A DNA stretch of 64,000 nt from Botryococcus braunii (GCA_002005505.1 KV908350.1:153501-217500), one strand, 5' to 3'; counted from the first letter of the stretch, positions 15,545 through 27,008 are shown. Notes: generated by a model from the sequence alone, not told the origin. A program made the numbers and translations.

Positions 15545-18358
15545 GAGTATGATGAGGCGTTACGCCAGACAAAGCTATTGTTGGACAAAGGGTATATACA
15601 GCCGTCTACATCACCCTATGGTGCGCCCATTCTTTTTGTGCAAAAGAAGGATGGAATCCTCCGGATGGTCATTGATTACCGAGCTTTGAATCGACAGACG
15701 GTCAAGAACAGGTATCCGATGCCTCGTATCGATGAAACTCTTGATCAACTGCAGGGTTCTACAGTGTTCTCTAGTCTTGACCTCACGTCTGGCTATCACC
15801 AGATCCGGATCACAGATGAGGATATGCCAAAGACAGCTTTCAGAACACCCGCGGGGTTGTTCGAGTGGCGGGTTTTGCCATTTGGGCTGACTAATGCCCC
15901 GGCCACGTTTCAAACTGCCATGATTGCTATCTTTGCTCCTTACCTGCACAAGTTTGTGCTCGTGTACCTTGATGACATCCTCATCTACAGCAAGTCCATT
16001 GAAGAGCATAGGGAGCATCTCCGCAAAGTCCTTGAACTGTTGCGGCAGCATAAGTTGTATGCTAACCTAAAGAAGTGCTCTTTCGCCAAGGATGAGCTGG
16101 AGTACTTGGGCCATTTAGTCTCAGCAGATGGGATTAAAGTGGACCCACGTAAGGTGGCTTCAGTTGCTAATTGGAGCACACCGAAGAATGTTGGCGAGTT
16201 GCGGTCTTTCCTGGGGCTGGCAACTTACTTTCGCAAGTTTGTTCGCAATTTTGCAGCACTTGCATCGCCACTGTACAGACTCCTACGCCAAGGTGTGACC
16301 TGGGTATGGAGTGCTGGGTGTGTTCGGGCGTTTACCGAGATTAAACATGCCTTGACACATGCACCTTGCTTAGCGTATCCTGACTTCTCAAAGCCGTTTG
16401 AGGTCCATTGCGATGCGTCTTTGGCAGGGTTGGGGGCCGTGTTGTACCAGGAGGGTCGCCCAGTTGCCTACGAGAGTCGTCGCTTGACTCCCGCTGAGGT
16501 TAACTATCCTACTGGGGAGCAAGAACTTCTAGCTGTGGTGCATGCATTGACAGTCTGGAGGTGCTACCTAGAGGGGGCCCCTGAGTTTCGTGTAGTCACG
16601 GACCACAAGGCCATCACTTATTTGGACACTTTGCCTACTTTAAGTAGACGGCAAACCAGGTGGGCAGAGTTCCTTTCAAGGTTCAATTTTCGCATGGACT
16701 ATGCCCCCGGAACGTCCAATGTGGTGGCTGACGCTCTGAGTCGGCATCCGTCCGACTATGAGGCTCCTTGTCCAATCATCAATGGCGTGGTGATTGGTGG
16801 GTGTTCGCACCCGGCGCACCGTTGTCTGCCAACGCTCTCTCTTTGTGCCTTGGTTGGCACTATCCGCTCTGCGGGGGAGGGGAGTGCTGCGGCCGGGGTT
16901 GCTCTGTCTTGGAAGGACAAATTTGTCCAGGGTTATACTCAAGACCCATGGTTCCAAGATAAGCAGAATGTTGAAGGTCTGCTAGACTTTGACGGCTTCC
17001 TTCTGAGGGAGGGGAAGGCCGTGGTTCCGGATGCTTTCGGGCTGCGAGCTCACATCCTCAAGGAACTGCATGATAGCCCGTATGCTGGCCATCAAGGAGT
17101 GAAGAAAACCTTGGCCCTGGTAAGGCGCCATTATTGGTGGCCTACCATGCTTGCTGACATCGAACGTTACGTGCTAACGTGCCACTTGTGTCAGAAGAAC
17201 AAGGCTCGGAACACTTTGCCTGCGGGGTTGCTGCAACCTTTACAGTTGCCGCTGAATCCTTGGCACACGGTGACTATGGATTTCATTACCCAATTGCCTA
17301 GGACAGGCAAGGGTCATGATGCCATTTTCGTCGTAGTGGATAAGCTGACCAAGATGGTGCATCTTATGCCCACAACCACCAAGGCTACGGCTGAGCAGAC
17401 GGCTAAGCTGTACGTTGACAATGTGTGGAAGTTGCATGGTGTTCCCCAAGTGGTGGTGTCCGATAGAGATAAGCTCTTCACCAGCCACTTTGCTAGAGCT
17501 TTGTGTCAATCCATTGGGACTCGACAAGCAATGTCAACAGCCTACCATCCGCAGACGGATGGGCAGACTGAGAGAGTGAATCGAGTGCTCGAGGACATGC
17601 TACGCATGTATGTGGCCAAGTCCCAGGATGATTGGGATGAGAAGTTGGTCTGTGCAGAATTCGCGATCAATAATTGCGATCACGAGTCCACGGGGTCCTC
17701 GCCGTTTTTGCTGAACTACGGGTTTCACCCCCACCTGCCAGTCGCGATTCTCCCCAATAGACGGGTACCTGGTGCGTCTGACTTTGTTCAGGGCATGCAA
17801 CGCCTCATCAATGAGGCCAGGATGACCCATCGGGTGGCCACTGCGAGACAAGCGCAGTATGCCAACACCAAACGAAGGGCCGTTCAATTTGGTGTGGGGG
17901 ACTGGGTCCTCCTCTCCTCAAAGAACCTCCGTTTCAAGGTAGGCACGCCCAAGCTCCTCCCGCGTTGGGTAGGGCCGTTCCAAGTCGTGAAACGTGTGGG
18001 TACCCAAGCTTATGAGCTTGACCTCCCGGCACGATGGAGGATTCATGATGTCTTTCATGTCTCCAACCTGGAACGGTACCGGCGGGATGGTTCGATGCAA
18101 CCCCCACCACCTGCCGAGGTGCTGGAGGGGGAAGATGAATACGAGGTGGAAGCCTTAATGGACCACCGTCGTGTCAATTCACGTGGCCGTCCCAAGTATG
18201 AGTACCTTGTCCGCTGGAAGGGTTACTCGTCAGAGCATGACACCTGGGAAGAGGAACGGAATTTGACAAATGCTCCCAATGTTGTAAAGGGATACTGGGA
18301 CACAGTCAATGCACGGGCACCACGAGGCGGGGCACGCCGTCGTGGGCAGGTTGACTAG
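15545..18358 (+). CDS. pol: G2 RT–RNase H–integrase–chromodomain
   Basis: Single open frame after the TGA, about 937 codons, ending TAG 18358. RT has DLTSGYHQIR and the catalytic YLDD (15965–15976). RNase H follows (HCDASLAGLGAVLYQEG, VTDHKAITYL, NVVADALSRH). The integrase HHCC finger (HDSPYAGHQGVKKT … CHLCQKNK) and core D in VTMDFITQL, D in VSDRDKLF and E in QTDGQTERVNR follow. The GPF/Y domain (LLPRWVGPFQV) and a chromodomain (EYEVEALMDHR … YLVRWKGYSSEHDTWEEE) close the protein. All catalytic residues are present. Without gag and with the upstream stop, mobility in trans is more likely than autonomy. Confidence 0.93.
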   Translation, partial: EYDEALRQTKLLLDKGYIQPSTSPYGAPILFVQKKDGILRMVIDYRALNRQTVKNRYPMPRIDETLDQLQGSTVFSSLDLTSGYHQIRITDEDMPKTAFRTPAGLFEWRVLPFGLTNAPATFQTAMIAIFAPYLHKFVLVYLDDILIYSKSIEEHREHLRKVLELLRQHKLYANLKKCSFAKDELEYLGHLVSADGIKVDPRKVASVANWSTPKNVGELRSFLGLATYFRKFVRNFAALASPLYRLLRQGVTWVWSAGCVRAFTEIKHALTHAPCLAYPDFSKPFEVHCDASLAGLGAVLYQEGRPVAYESRRLTPAEVNYPTGEQELLAVVHALTVWRCYLEGAPEFRVVTDHKAITYLDTLPTLSRRQTRWAEFLSRFNFRMDYAPGTSNVVADALSRHPSDYEAPCPIINGVVIGGCSHPAHRCLPTLSLCALVGTIRSAGEGSAAAGVALSWKDKFVQGYTQDPWFQDKQNVEGLLDFDGFLLREGKAVVPDAFGLRAHILKELHDSPYAGHQGVKKTLALVRRHYWWPTMLADIERYVLTCHLCQKNKARNTLPAGLLQPLQLPLNPWHTVTMDFITQLPRTGKGHDAIFVVVDKLTKMVHLMPTTTKATAEQTAKLYVDNVWKLHGVPQVVVSDRDKLFTSHFARALCQSIGTRQAMSTAYHPQTDGQTERVNRVLEDMLRMYVAKSQDDWDEKLVCAEFAINNCDHESTGSSPFLLNYGFHPHLPVAILPNRRVPGASDFVQGMQRLINEARMTHRVATARQAQYANTKRRAVQFGVGDWVLLSSKNLRFKVGTPKLLPRWVGPFQVVKRVGTQAYELDLPARWRIHDVFHVSNLERYRRDGSMQPPPPAEVLEGEDEYEVEALMDHRRVNSRGRPKYEYLVRWKGYSSEHDTWEEERNLTNAPNVVKGYWDTVNARAPRGGARRRGQVD

Positions 18359-18787
18359 GGGAAACACAGCAGCACGAGCCTGTCAAGCTGCGTCACCGGG
18401 GGGTCGTGGTTTACCCATACGTTCGCGTGATCACAGAACGTCCCCTGACTTGGTGGCTAAGTGTCGTCCAGCCCCGGCCCCTACTATCCGCCCTGAAGCT
18501 AGCAACTTCACTGCTTCTTCATGGGAACCTGTACACGTGGAGTGTACATTTGTTCACGCCGACGACTGCCCTTTGGGCCCCGTCACTGCGGGATTCTGGT
18601 CTAGGCGTACCATAGAGATACCTCAGGCAAGTGTACACCCAGGCTGCGGTCTGGTGTCTGGAGGAGACTCGCCGGCTCAAAGTGTGATGTATAGAAGTGT
18701 GGCAGTGACCTTCTATACACCTCTGCCTGTGACTGCGGCTTGCTTTGGCAGGCCTCCCGGGAGCTCGGTCACCTAGGAGGGGGAGAA
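18359..18787 (+). other. G2 3' noncoding region and polypurine tract
   Basis: About 430 bp without a convincing gene, ending in the polypurine tract CTAGGAGGGGGAGAA directly before the 3' LTR. Confidence 0.7.
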
Positions 18788-18955
18788 TGTAGCGCGCGGC
18801 AGGCAGACTCCGCCAGGGTTAGCCCCGTCGGATGCCAAGCGGTACATTAGGCCAGGCGTAGCCTCTTTAGGCTTCGCGCTAGCACATACGGTGTGGCGCT
18901 CGGGCCACACTGGCACTTTCGTCGGTGCAGGGCCATCCTTTCCAAGAATATTACA
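18788..18955 (+). repeat. 3' LTR of G2
   Basis: 168 bp, identical to the 5' LTR, followed by the second TGTAT target-site copy. Confidence 0.95.
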
Positions 18956-19911
18956 TGTATGTTGATGACATACTATTACTATCACAGAGCATGTCTGTCA
19001 TAACAGAAGTCAAATTACTTTTGTCCAGTCATTTCAGCATAAAGGACTTAGGGGAGGCAAAACACTTTCTAGGCATGCAAATAAAACAAGAGAGAGATGC
19101 AAATGGGGCTTTGTTGTCAATTACACTCTCAAATGAGAAATTGATCAGTGACATGCTTGAGAGTTTCGATTTAAAAGGGGACAAGCCCAAATCTACTCCC
19201 CTCGATAGATCAATGAAACTTAAAAAGGGAGAAGGCAAACCACTTCCCCAAAACAACAGATATAGGGAATTGGTTGGGGGTGTTCTTGACTTGTCAAACA
19301 CTACCAGACCAGACATTTCCTACTCTGCTTCTCTCCTAGCAAGATTCTCAAACTCCCCGACTTCTATTCACTGGGGGGCTGGGATTCATCTGCTCCAATA
19401 TCTGTCGGGGACCAAGGAGTTAGGTCTCAAATGGGAAAGGAGCAAGGGAGGGATCATAGGATATGTTGATTCAGACTTTGCAGGGGATCTGGATGGGTAC
19501 AGATCCACCTCTGGTTTTATCTTCCTGTCTGATGGCACGGCTATCTCTTGGGGTAGCAAACTCCAAAAGCTGGCTGCCCTGTCCACTGTTGAGGCTGAAT
19601 TCATAGCAATGAGCACTGGTGTCCAGGAGGCACTTTGGCTGTCCAAGTTGGTGCAGGATGTTGGAGAGGATCTGGGAGCTGCAGTCATACTCTCAGATAA
19701 TACTGGAGCCCTGGCCAACATTAGAGGCATACCCATTTCACCCAGGACGAAGCACATTGGAGTCCGCTATCACAGAGTCAGGGGTGAAGTGGTCAAGGGG
19801 AACATTAATCCTCAATACATCCACACATCAGAAAATGTTGCTGATATGTTCACCAAAATTCTACCAAAAGCCTCATTTGTTAAGTTCAGGGAGATGGCAG
19901 GAATGAAATGA
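18956..19911 (+). CDS. pol: Copia C2 RT C-terminus and RNase H
   Basis: Frame of about 318 codons starting inside the YVDD motif (YVDDILLLS, with Tyr supplied by the TSD copy). It continues HFSIKDLGEAKHFLGMQI, RYRELVGGVLDLSNTTRPDISY, GYVDSDFAGDLDGYRSTSGF, KLAALSTVEAEFIAM, LSDNTGALANIRG and NVADMFTKILPK, ending TGA 19911. These are the copia RT thumb and RNase H blocks without frame damage, so the copy was probably intact before G2 inserted. It resembles plant-type copia elements more than families A, B and D. Confidence 0.9.
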
Positions 19912-20258
19912 TTTTTTTTATTGTGCTTTTGACTATCAAGATAAATCAGACACCCTGCGCATCATCAGATACTCCCCACCATAAACCCACCTTGAAGAAT
20001 GGGGAGGTGACACCGCACCCAATAAAAAAGAGGGGGGGTCATTTGGTGGCTGGATGTCAAGGGGTTTGTGGCTGACACGGTTTGGAGCACCGAGCCATTG
20101 CAACATCTGATGATTTTCTTGATGCTCATTAGCCTTAAAATGTTACCAGTTAAAGAATTGCATAAAAGTTTCATACTTCACATGAGGGGAGGTGTTGGCA
20201 AAGACATCTTTTATTGGACATATAATGTCTTAGCATAAGTTGCATGTTCGTATGAACC
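19912..20258. other. C2 3' noncoding sequence up to the OTU gene
   Basis: Contains purine runs (AATGGGGAGG near 20000; AAAAAAGAGGGGGGG near 20024–20038), either of which could be the C2 polypurine tract. No LTR match was found elsewhere in the window and no gene is visible. Confidence 0.4.
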
Positions 20259-20869
20259 TTAGTTTATGGCCCTACAATAATGAACAGTTATCTTACTTTG
20301 CAAAAATTGGGTTTTTCCGTAAAATCCGGAGGTTCTTAGAGATACGGATGTTTTAGGACGACAACGGATGTTTCGGACTCTTGTTGATTCGGTCGATTTC
20401 GAAGTACGAGTCGATCGGCCACGTACAATAAACAATTGGCTGCAAAGTGTACTTGTTTTTAAGTACGATCGGTTATTTTGCGAATGAGTCGACGAGGCCG
20501 ATCGACAAGAGTCCGAAGACAAGAGTCCGAAGACAAGAGTACCATACGTCACAGCAGCCCCGTTCGCCTCACCTCCTGCGGCCTTCCTCCCAGACTTGGT
20601 GGCCTTTCTTATGGCCGGAGCCACATTCGCTGCCTTACCGCCATACGTGGACGACACTAGCCCCTCCGACGAGCCTGCCAATCCATAGGCACAGTCAACG
20701 CAAGCCAACAGAAAACACCAGAGAACCCGTGCCGAGCCCCTGCAGCAGGAAATGCGGACAAGCAGCTCCCATTCAGGCATGCTGAAGCCCACACGCACCC
20801 GCAGCACGGACATGCAGCACCCCCGCCACCCCTCTTACTCCCTCCGCCCATCCACTCACTCACACAGTA

Positions 20870-20944
<75 letters not shown>

Positions 20945-21093
20945 CACACACACACACAAACCCACACACACACACACACACCCACACACCCACACACAAA
21001 CCCATACACACACGCACACACAACCACCCACACACACACACACACCCACACGCACGCACACACCCCCACCCACACAGAGGCCCACACACACAC

Positions 21094-21145
<52 letters not shown>

Positions 21146-24100
21146 GCACACACACACACACACCCTGAGAGAGGCCCACACACCCACACACCCTCCCCTC
21201 CCCCCATCCCCCAACGGGCAGGCAGACAGACAGCCCCCACCCTTCCCGCACACCTCTTACCTTCCACAACGTGCATCACGCCTGCCTTGGCCTCAGGGTC
21301 CTCACAACACACCGTCCCGTCCAGTTTCCCGCCAGCCTTACCTGCCACAACCGAGGAGGCCGCACCTGCACAGCCCCACTACTCCTCCTCAAACGCCCAG
21401 GACCGTGGCAGGTGCCTCGTGTGGGGACAGCCACAACTGCCCAAACCTAAGGCTCCCTCACCTGTTGAGGCATCCATCACTGCCTCCCTGCCTCTCCGAG
21501 CTGGAGGGTGGCGCGCCCCGCCAGGTCTGGTGCCGCTCTTCGGTGGCGAAACCCCTGACGACAGGCCTGCCAAACACCAACCCCCCCCCTCAATGCCTTC
21601 TGCCCACAAGCCAAACAGGAACCGCAGCAATGCATGCCAGATCACACCCGTGTCCACACGGCGCCCCCCCCCCCCCCTTCGCATGACACACACGCCGGCA
21701 CCCGCACCCCCCCCCCCACAAACCCCCCCCGCACAGCGCGCCCCGCCCGCAGGCGCACACAGCCCCATCCACGCCCCATCCACGCTCCCCCTCCCCCACC
21801 CACACCCACCCGCACCTGCCCGCCCCCCCCATGCACCCGCGCACGCTCCTGCGCACGCCAACCACACACACCCCTCTACACTCCCACACATCCGCACTCC
21901 GCGTGCACACACACGCGCACGCCCACACCCACGCACCATCCGTCTCGTGCTTCGCCGTCCTCTTCTTCGCCGCCCGTTCTTCCGCGTCCTCCTCTCTCGT
22001 GCATTCGTCACCTGTGCCTGCCCAGTTCCCCAACATCAGTCCCCATGCCCCCCAATGCATGCGCGCTGCACCCGGCACAACACCTCAACGCCACTCCCAA
22101 CACATTCCCCCTCACCTGCACCTTCGCTGCGCTCCCCCTCATCTTCCAGGGCCACTTCCTCTTCCAGCGCCTGCAGGAAGTTTGCTATGCCCTGCTCCTC
22201 CCGCGTGTAGCCATCTGTCGCCGCACTCTCGCTCGCTGCCTGTGCCCCCCCCGAGGCGCCCGGGCTGGATCCCTGCCACGAACCTGCAGCCCCCCCCCCC
22301 CCCCAATCAGTACAGCAACACCTTCCACACCCTCACAAGCACCAACCACCACACCCTCACACGTCACACCCTCACACCACAGACCCACCTGCTGGACCTC
22401 CTGCCACTCCTGATCCTCGCAGCACACCCGCATCCGCATCGCCTCCTCCAGCATCGTCCAGGCACCCAAACCTGTTCCCCAGCTCCAACTCGAACCCCGA
22501 ACTGCCTGCCCCCCGACTGCCCTTTCGCGTCCGCTTCGCGGGTTCGAATCCATCGGCGCTCCCCGACCCATCCTGCACAGACCGGCTCCTCTTTGGTTTC
22601 GAGCTTCGCTTCGAAGGTGAAGACGTCGGGGAGGCTCTCGCTGCCAGGCGGCGCCTCAATATGCCTTGTGCCTCTTGCAGCACCGCAGCGTCCTCCTTGC
22701 TGATGGAGGCTTGCAATCCGCGCCCCTTGCTTTCCCCTGAGGAGCTGCTCCCGTGCGTTAACGGCGGAGTGCTTGCTGCCTGCAAGTACGTCGCCTGCCC
22801 GACCAGCGACCCGCTCACCCATTCTGAGGCCTTCACGACAGGGCTCGGCAGAGCCTGGCTCGGCCGAGCCGCCTGCGGTGAGACAGGGGCGTCCTGCACT
22901 ACCCACCAACAGGCCTCAGCCTAAGCGCACGTTGATAGATCACGCAGCAGTCCCTGCTGCTTCCCAAGACCGCCACGCCACAACAGCCCATCCCACGGAT
23001 GCTGGCCCGAGCCCCAGCCTACAAATCCACCCACACGTACAAAACAAGACACCCCCACACCTACACCCCAAACCACGCAGTAACCCTGCTCCACAACTAC
23101 CCTAGCAAACCCTACTGAACGCTACCAAGACACCTCCCAGGCCACGTACCGTACTGACACCAGCAGTTGAAACTGCACTGGTTGAGGCCAGCGGCAAGAC
23201 GGCGGGCCGCAGCAGAGCAGGAGCCTGCTTGCAACACACGAGCGGTAACCCCAAGCAGTGAATACCCCCGCATGCACAAAACTCAGGATCCCCTCCCCCC
23301 CCCCACACACCCACACGCGCACCCACACCCACGCGCACCTGCTCACGCCCGTCCACACACACACACACCCACACGCACACGCACGCACACGCACACAAAC
23401 GCGCAATCTGACACACGCACACGCCCACGCAGACGCACACACCCGCACGCCCACCCCCACCTGCCCCCCCCCCTAGTCCAGCGCCCACACATGCACACAC
23501 ACACGCTCACACACACACACATGCACACACACGCACACACGCACACACACACACAAACGCCCAACCTACCACACGCACACGCCCACGCACACGCACACAA
23601 TCTAACACACGCACACGCACAGGCGCACGCCCCCACACGTTTGCCCCCCCCCAGCACCCACCACCCCCTCACACCCCCCCCCCCGCCCCACACTTCCATA
23701 GGCGCACGCCTGCCCCCCACGTTCGGGGTCCTGCCTCCCAGGCCCACGCACCAGTGAAACACGCAAGCCGCCTGTAGGTTCCCCGCCGTCAACCTTGCCC
23801 ATCATGCTCAAGTGCCGGGGGACTGCACGGCAGTTTATCTCAACCACATCCTGGCACACGCGCCCCGTGGCCCTCTGGAGCTGCACCACATCCATGTCTT
23901 CCCGGACACGCACCCCCGCAAAGTGCCCCCGCTGGCCCTGCTGCAACTCTTGCTGCTGCCACAAGCACACCAACCTTCTGCCCCCTGCACCTGCAAGTGC
24001 CACCAATTTCCACCGCAAACCCCTCACCGCACCACCCCATGCCGCCCTCCACAGCGATCCTGCAGTACCATCAACAACGCCTCCCTTTGCCACCTCCACA

Positions 24101-25216
24101 TACCTGGGTCTTCCGGCGTGAAAATCTGCACAAACACGTTCCCGCCCATCACCCGCAAAATAGCAATGGTCAGCTGATGCGCCGAGGCTACCAACTCCGC
24201 CACTGCTGACATGTCAATATCCGTCTCTGAATCCCGCAGAGCCTCCACCGCCTGGCCCGAACACCTGCGTTAGGTCCCCTCAACTGCATCTGCCACTTGC
24301 GTGTGCCACTCCCATAATTGACGCAGACTACTACCTCTCACCTTTTTAAATTCCTCCGACACGTCGGTGCCTCCACGTATCCTTTGCTTCCCAAAAATGT
24401 GCATCTCCTTCCGCATCAGCCGCTGTGTCTCGTGCATATTCGCACCGTCTCTCTCCATGGCAGCTTGCCAGTGCACAGGCAGCGCGCCACCCACAACCAT
24501 CCCTGTCAACATGCCATACATCCCGCAATTCCCTGCAATGCCACCATCCTACACAGGTTCAAGGCCCATGCACACACCCCCTCCCCCCCTAACGTCCCTC
24601 CACACCCAAACCCAGATATCGGCAAGCCACCACCGCAGGGGCGCACCATCCCCTGCACCGCTCACAACGTCGCACGCGACATACTGCGCCAACACAGACG
24701 CAGAAGGCTTCACCGCCTCGCACTCCCGCGCGAAACCCTCCAGCAGGGCCTCAGCGCTGGCCCCATAGTTCTGCCCCCCCCCCACCCTACTCTGTCAGCA
24801 CCATCACCCACATCCACTACCGGCACTGTGCCAGCACAAACAGGCATGCCCCGACCGCGTACCTGCAGGTAGGCCGAATCCTCTTGTGTGGCGTATAAGG
24901 CCACACCCCCCCTTTCTTGCGCCTGTGCCCCCCTTGCGGCGTCTATCCCCTTTAAGCCTTCAACAATTTCTCCCCATCTGCAGGCCCTGTCCAAGTGGAT
25001 GCTGGCTGGTGCCTGCTCTTCCAACCAGAACTTGTTGCTGCCACAAACTGCAGCCGCTGCATTCAATGTCAACATGGCACCTGCACAACCCCTGCAGACC
25101 CCCAGATCAGCAGATATGACCAACAACAGCCATCTCCCACTATCCACCCAGCAAACCCCAACGTTCCAAGTTCGTTGCGTCCCGCACAACTGGCAGTAAG
25201 GCCTCACACGAGCCAA
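20259..25216 (-). CDS. OTU-type cysteine peptidase-like host gene, 12 exons
   Basis: Minus-strand gene assembled from exons with GT–AG borders and consistent phases: 25216–24863, 24770–24647, 24532–24342, 24251–24104, 23990–23752, 23224–23150, 22893–22428, 22283–22122, 22017–21937, 21566–21462, 21365–21261 and 20674–20259; about 821 residues. Joining exons 2 and 3 creates [11 protein letters not shown], the Asp/Cys motif of OTU deubiquitinases, followed by MRKEM. Exon 5 supplies a candidate catalytic His (RGHFAGVRV). Exon 7 is Ser/Lys-rich with nuclear-signal-like [10 protein letters not shown] and PAKRTRK. Exon 1 starts [14 protein letters not shown]; an intron ending at 25081 (acceptor TGTGCAG) with an earlier start is an alternative. 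The end of exon 5 could be 23794, and the last exon's tail looks low-complexity. OTU enzymes remove ubiquitin; that role is inference. Confidence 0.6.
20869..21168. repeat. (CA)n microsatellite in an intron of the OTU gene
   Basis: About 300 bp of interrupted CA repeats on the plus strand, (TG)n in the direction of transcription, between the last two exons. All ORFs through it are repeat artefacts. Confidence 0.97.
23285..23700. repeat. C/A-rich low-complexity intron, OTU gene
   Basis: CCCACA, CGCACA and C-run repeats within the intron between exons 5 and 6. Comparable C-runs occur at 21665–21679 and 22290–22303. On the transcribed strand these are G-runs. Confidence 0.85.
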
Positions 25217-26383
25217 ACCCCTGACCTAAGACCCTTCTGACAAGTGCACCCCACCCAAATCCCTCACCCTTCCAACCCCTGCTGTGCCACAACAGCCATA
25301 CGTGCACAGTCCATGCAAGCAATGGCTGCCGGCACAGCCGGCCAACCACGGGCCAAACCCCTTACCTACCCAGCCTTCCCCACACCCACTCCTCAACCTT
25401 CTACCCCTCTGCTACACCACAATAACCATACTTGCAATGCCCATACATGCACTGCACACACCCCCGCGGCAGACCCCCGGCGCCCAAAACCCCGACCTCG
25501 ATAGACTCCTTAGGTTGCGTCCCTCCCACAATCCTCGTACTCCTACCCTCTGCTACGCTATAACAGCCACACGTGGACTATACATGCAATCGCCATCCAT
25601 ACACTCCACACACCCCACCGGCAGGCTCCCCGATTGCCCCCGCCCGCTCCCTCCACCGCGACCCATCTAGCTACCATCAACCTGGACTTCCTGCAACATG
25701 CTGCTCAATGCAACGGCACAACCCAACCACATCAGGACAACAGGCACCGGAGAAACCCCGCCGACGCACCTACTCCGAACCGCAACCGCCGCCGCCTTCG
25801 TCACCGCCACCCCAGACGCGAAGAGAATGCACTAAAGTTAAGTCGAGGCACCCCACAAGGAACAATACAACCTCATAAGCACTCCACCGCATCCAGAACC
25901 GATCCGCATGCAGAACCGATCCAGATTCAGGCCTTCCACGCGGTTCACACCTCCGAGGAAGCTGACACCCGACCCCTTCCGGGGCCAAAAAACAGGCACC
26001 TCCCCAGCCCATCGCCGCGTACGAAGACAACAGAGGCAACCACCCCCCTGAAAAGCTGTCCGCCGACGGAACCAGCCCCTCGAAAGTCCACCGTCATGAA
26101 ATACATATGACTCCCAGCCCCCTCGCCATTTCAAATCCCACGCCCCTAAACAGCCCCCTCCCGAAAAATCGCCCCCTCCCCCAAAAAAAACCCCCACACC
26201 ATGGCCCAAAAGCATCCTTTCAGCAGAAGTATTTCTGTCCATAAGTGTCGACGGAGCTGATCGACTGGGCCGATCGACGCGGCATATAGGATTCTGGCAA
26301 GTAGTATTCTGTCAATAGGAATCTGTTTTGCACGGAACAACGATTCTAGGTTGATAAAGGGGTAGAGACAGAGTCGTATCCTC
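25217..26383. other. Upstream region of the OTU gene
   Basis: C-rich like the introns downstream and therefore perhaps still part of the transcription unit (5' exons or UTR). Open frames exist but none has convincing composition or splice borders. CGATCGAC motifs occur near 26258–26280 and again near 20,400–20,510, on both sides of the gene. Confidence 0.35.
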
Positions 26384-26634
26384 AGACATTCGATTGCTGT
26401 CTCCGGTGCCTCAAGTCGGACCTCTGTATTTCCGTTTGGCACCGTCCTTTGCCTGCATTAATTCAGCTGTCGCTTGCTATGCAGGTGTGTTTAGTTGTTT
26501 CGAGCTTTATTGTATAGTTTGATATATGTAATAGACATTCGATTGCTGTCTCCGGTGCCTCAAGTCGGACCTCTGTATTTCCGTTTGGCACCGTCCTTTG
26601 CCTGCATTAATTCAGCTGTCGCTTGCTATGCAGG
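26384..26634. repeat. 102-bp direct repeat in the C3 5' region
   Basis: 26384–26485 and 26533–26634 are identical with a 47-bp spacer, probably within the C3 LTR. Taken between the exon-like borders (AG before ACATTCG, GT after ATGCAG), the spacer reads GT…AG. Confidence 0.9.
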
Positions 26635-26680
26635 AATCCTGAAACTGTTTTTGATCAAATTGACATCAAATAATCGAATA

Positions 26681-26695
26681 TGGTATCGGCGACAC
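26681..26695 (+). promoter_or_regulatory. Probable primer-binding site of C3
   Basis: TGGTATCGGCGACA matches the G3 primer site (28143) over 14 bases and begins TGGTATC, as do sites complementary to the 3' end of initiator tRNA-Met. This is a different priming mode from families A, B and D. Confidence 0.5.
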
Positions 26696-27008
26696 CGTTT
26701 GGTGTCGATACTGGTCACTGCTCCCGCCAGCAGCGAGGAGAATAATACGCATACAACTATTTGCAAGCTTCAGCAAGTCTCCAGAAATTCTCGCCCAATT
26801 TCTCTGCTTTCAACGTAGTTGTTTGTAGTGTCTTGGGTTGAACGATCGCTTGGAACTTCGGGTTGCTGGATTGTCTCGCTGGAAAGGCACTTGTGTTGAT
26901 CCAATAGTGAGAGACAATTGGATGTATTGGCTGTTGGGATCTGGTGGTTGTGGAATATCTGTTTAAAGTACAAGCAAGTTTGTTTTCCTTTTAATCTTTC
27001 TTTACCAG

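Larger units (their letters stand above)
13345..18955 (+). mobile_element. Gypsy-type chromovirus G2, 5.6 kb, with target duplication
   Basis: Complete plus-strand Ty3/gypsy element with identical 168-bp LTRs (13345–13512 and 18788–18955) and a perfect 5-bp target-site duplication, TGTAT (13340–13344 and 18956–18960). It lies within the YVDD codons of a copia RT. Contents: a degenerate gag region, protease, an in-frame TGA, then RT–RNase H–integrase–chromodomain. Identical LTRs point to a recent insertion, although the coding part is damaged. Confidence 0.95.
13230..20250 (+). mobile_element. Copia C2, right half (RT to 3' end), split by G2
   Basis: Plus-strand copia RT starting at YDTISHVLVSSGF (13231), interrupted at 13344 by gypsy G2 and resuming at 18956. 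The left half of the RT, integrase and gag is missing: copia B lies immediately upstream and its LTR ends at 13229. The 3' noncoding part after 19911 includes purine-rich tracts near 19998–20008 and 20024–20038; its LTR could not be defined. Confidence 0.75.

Noticed and set aside
14950..15588. 212-codon minus-strand ORF opposite G2 protease
   Set aside because: Antisense shadow of a well-supported gypsy pol frame.
20871..21165. Regular repeats considered as a CRISPR array
   Set aside because: Dinucleotide microsatellite, no spacers, eukaryotic context.
20869..21269. Long ORFs through (CA)n/(TG)n, such as the frames at 20860–21348 and 20752–21168
   Set aside because: Repeat translations (HTHT, CVCV) without real composition; they lie in an intron.
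22540..22553. GGTTCGAATCC, a tRNA B-box-like sequence
   Set aside because: It lies in a coding exon (GFEPAKR) and no A-box or cloverleaf surrounds it.
25244..26110. Pro-rich plus-strand ORFs in the C-rich region
   Set aside because: Explained by C-rich composition; the spliced minus-strand model fits better.
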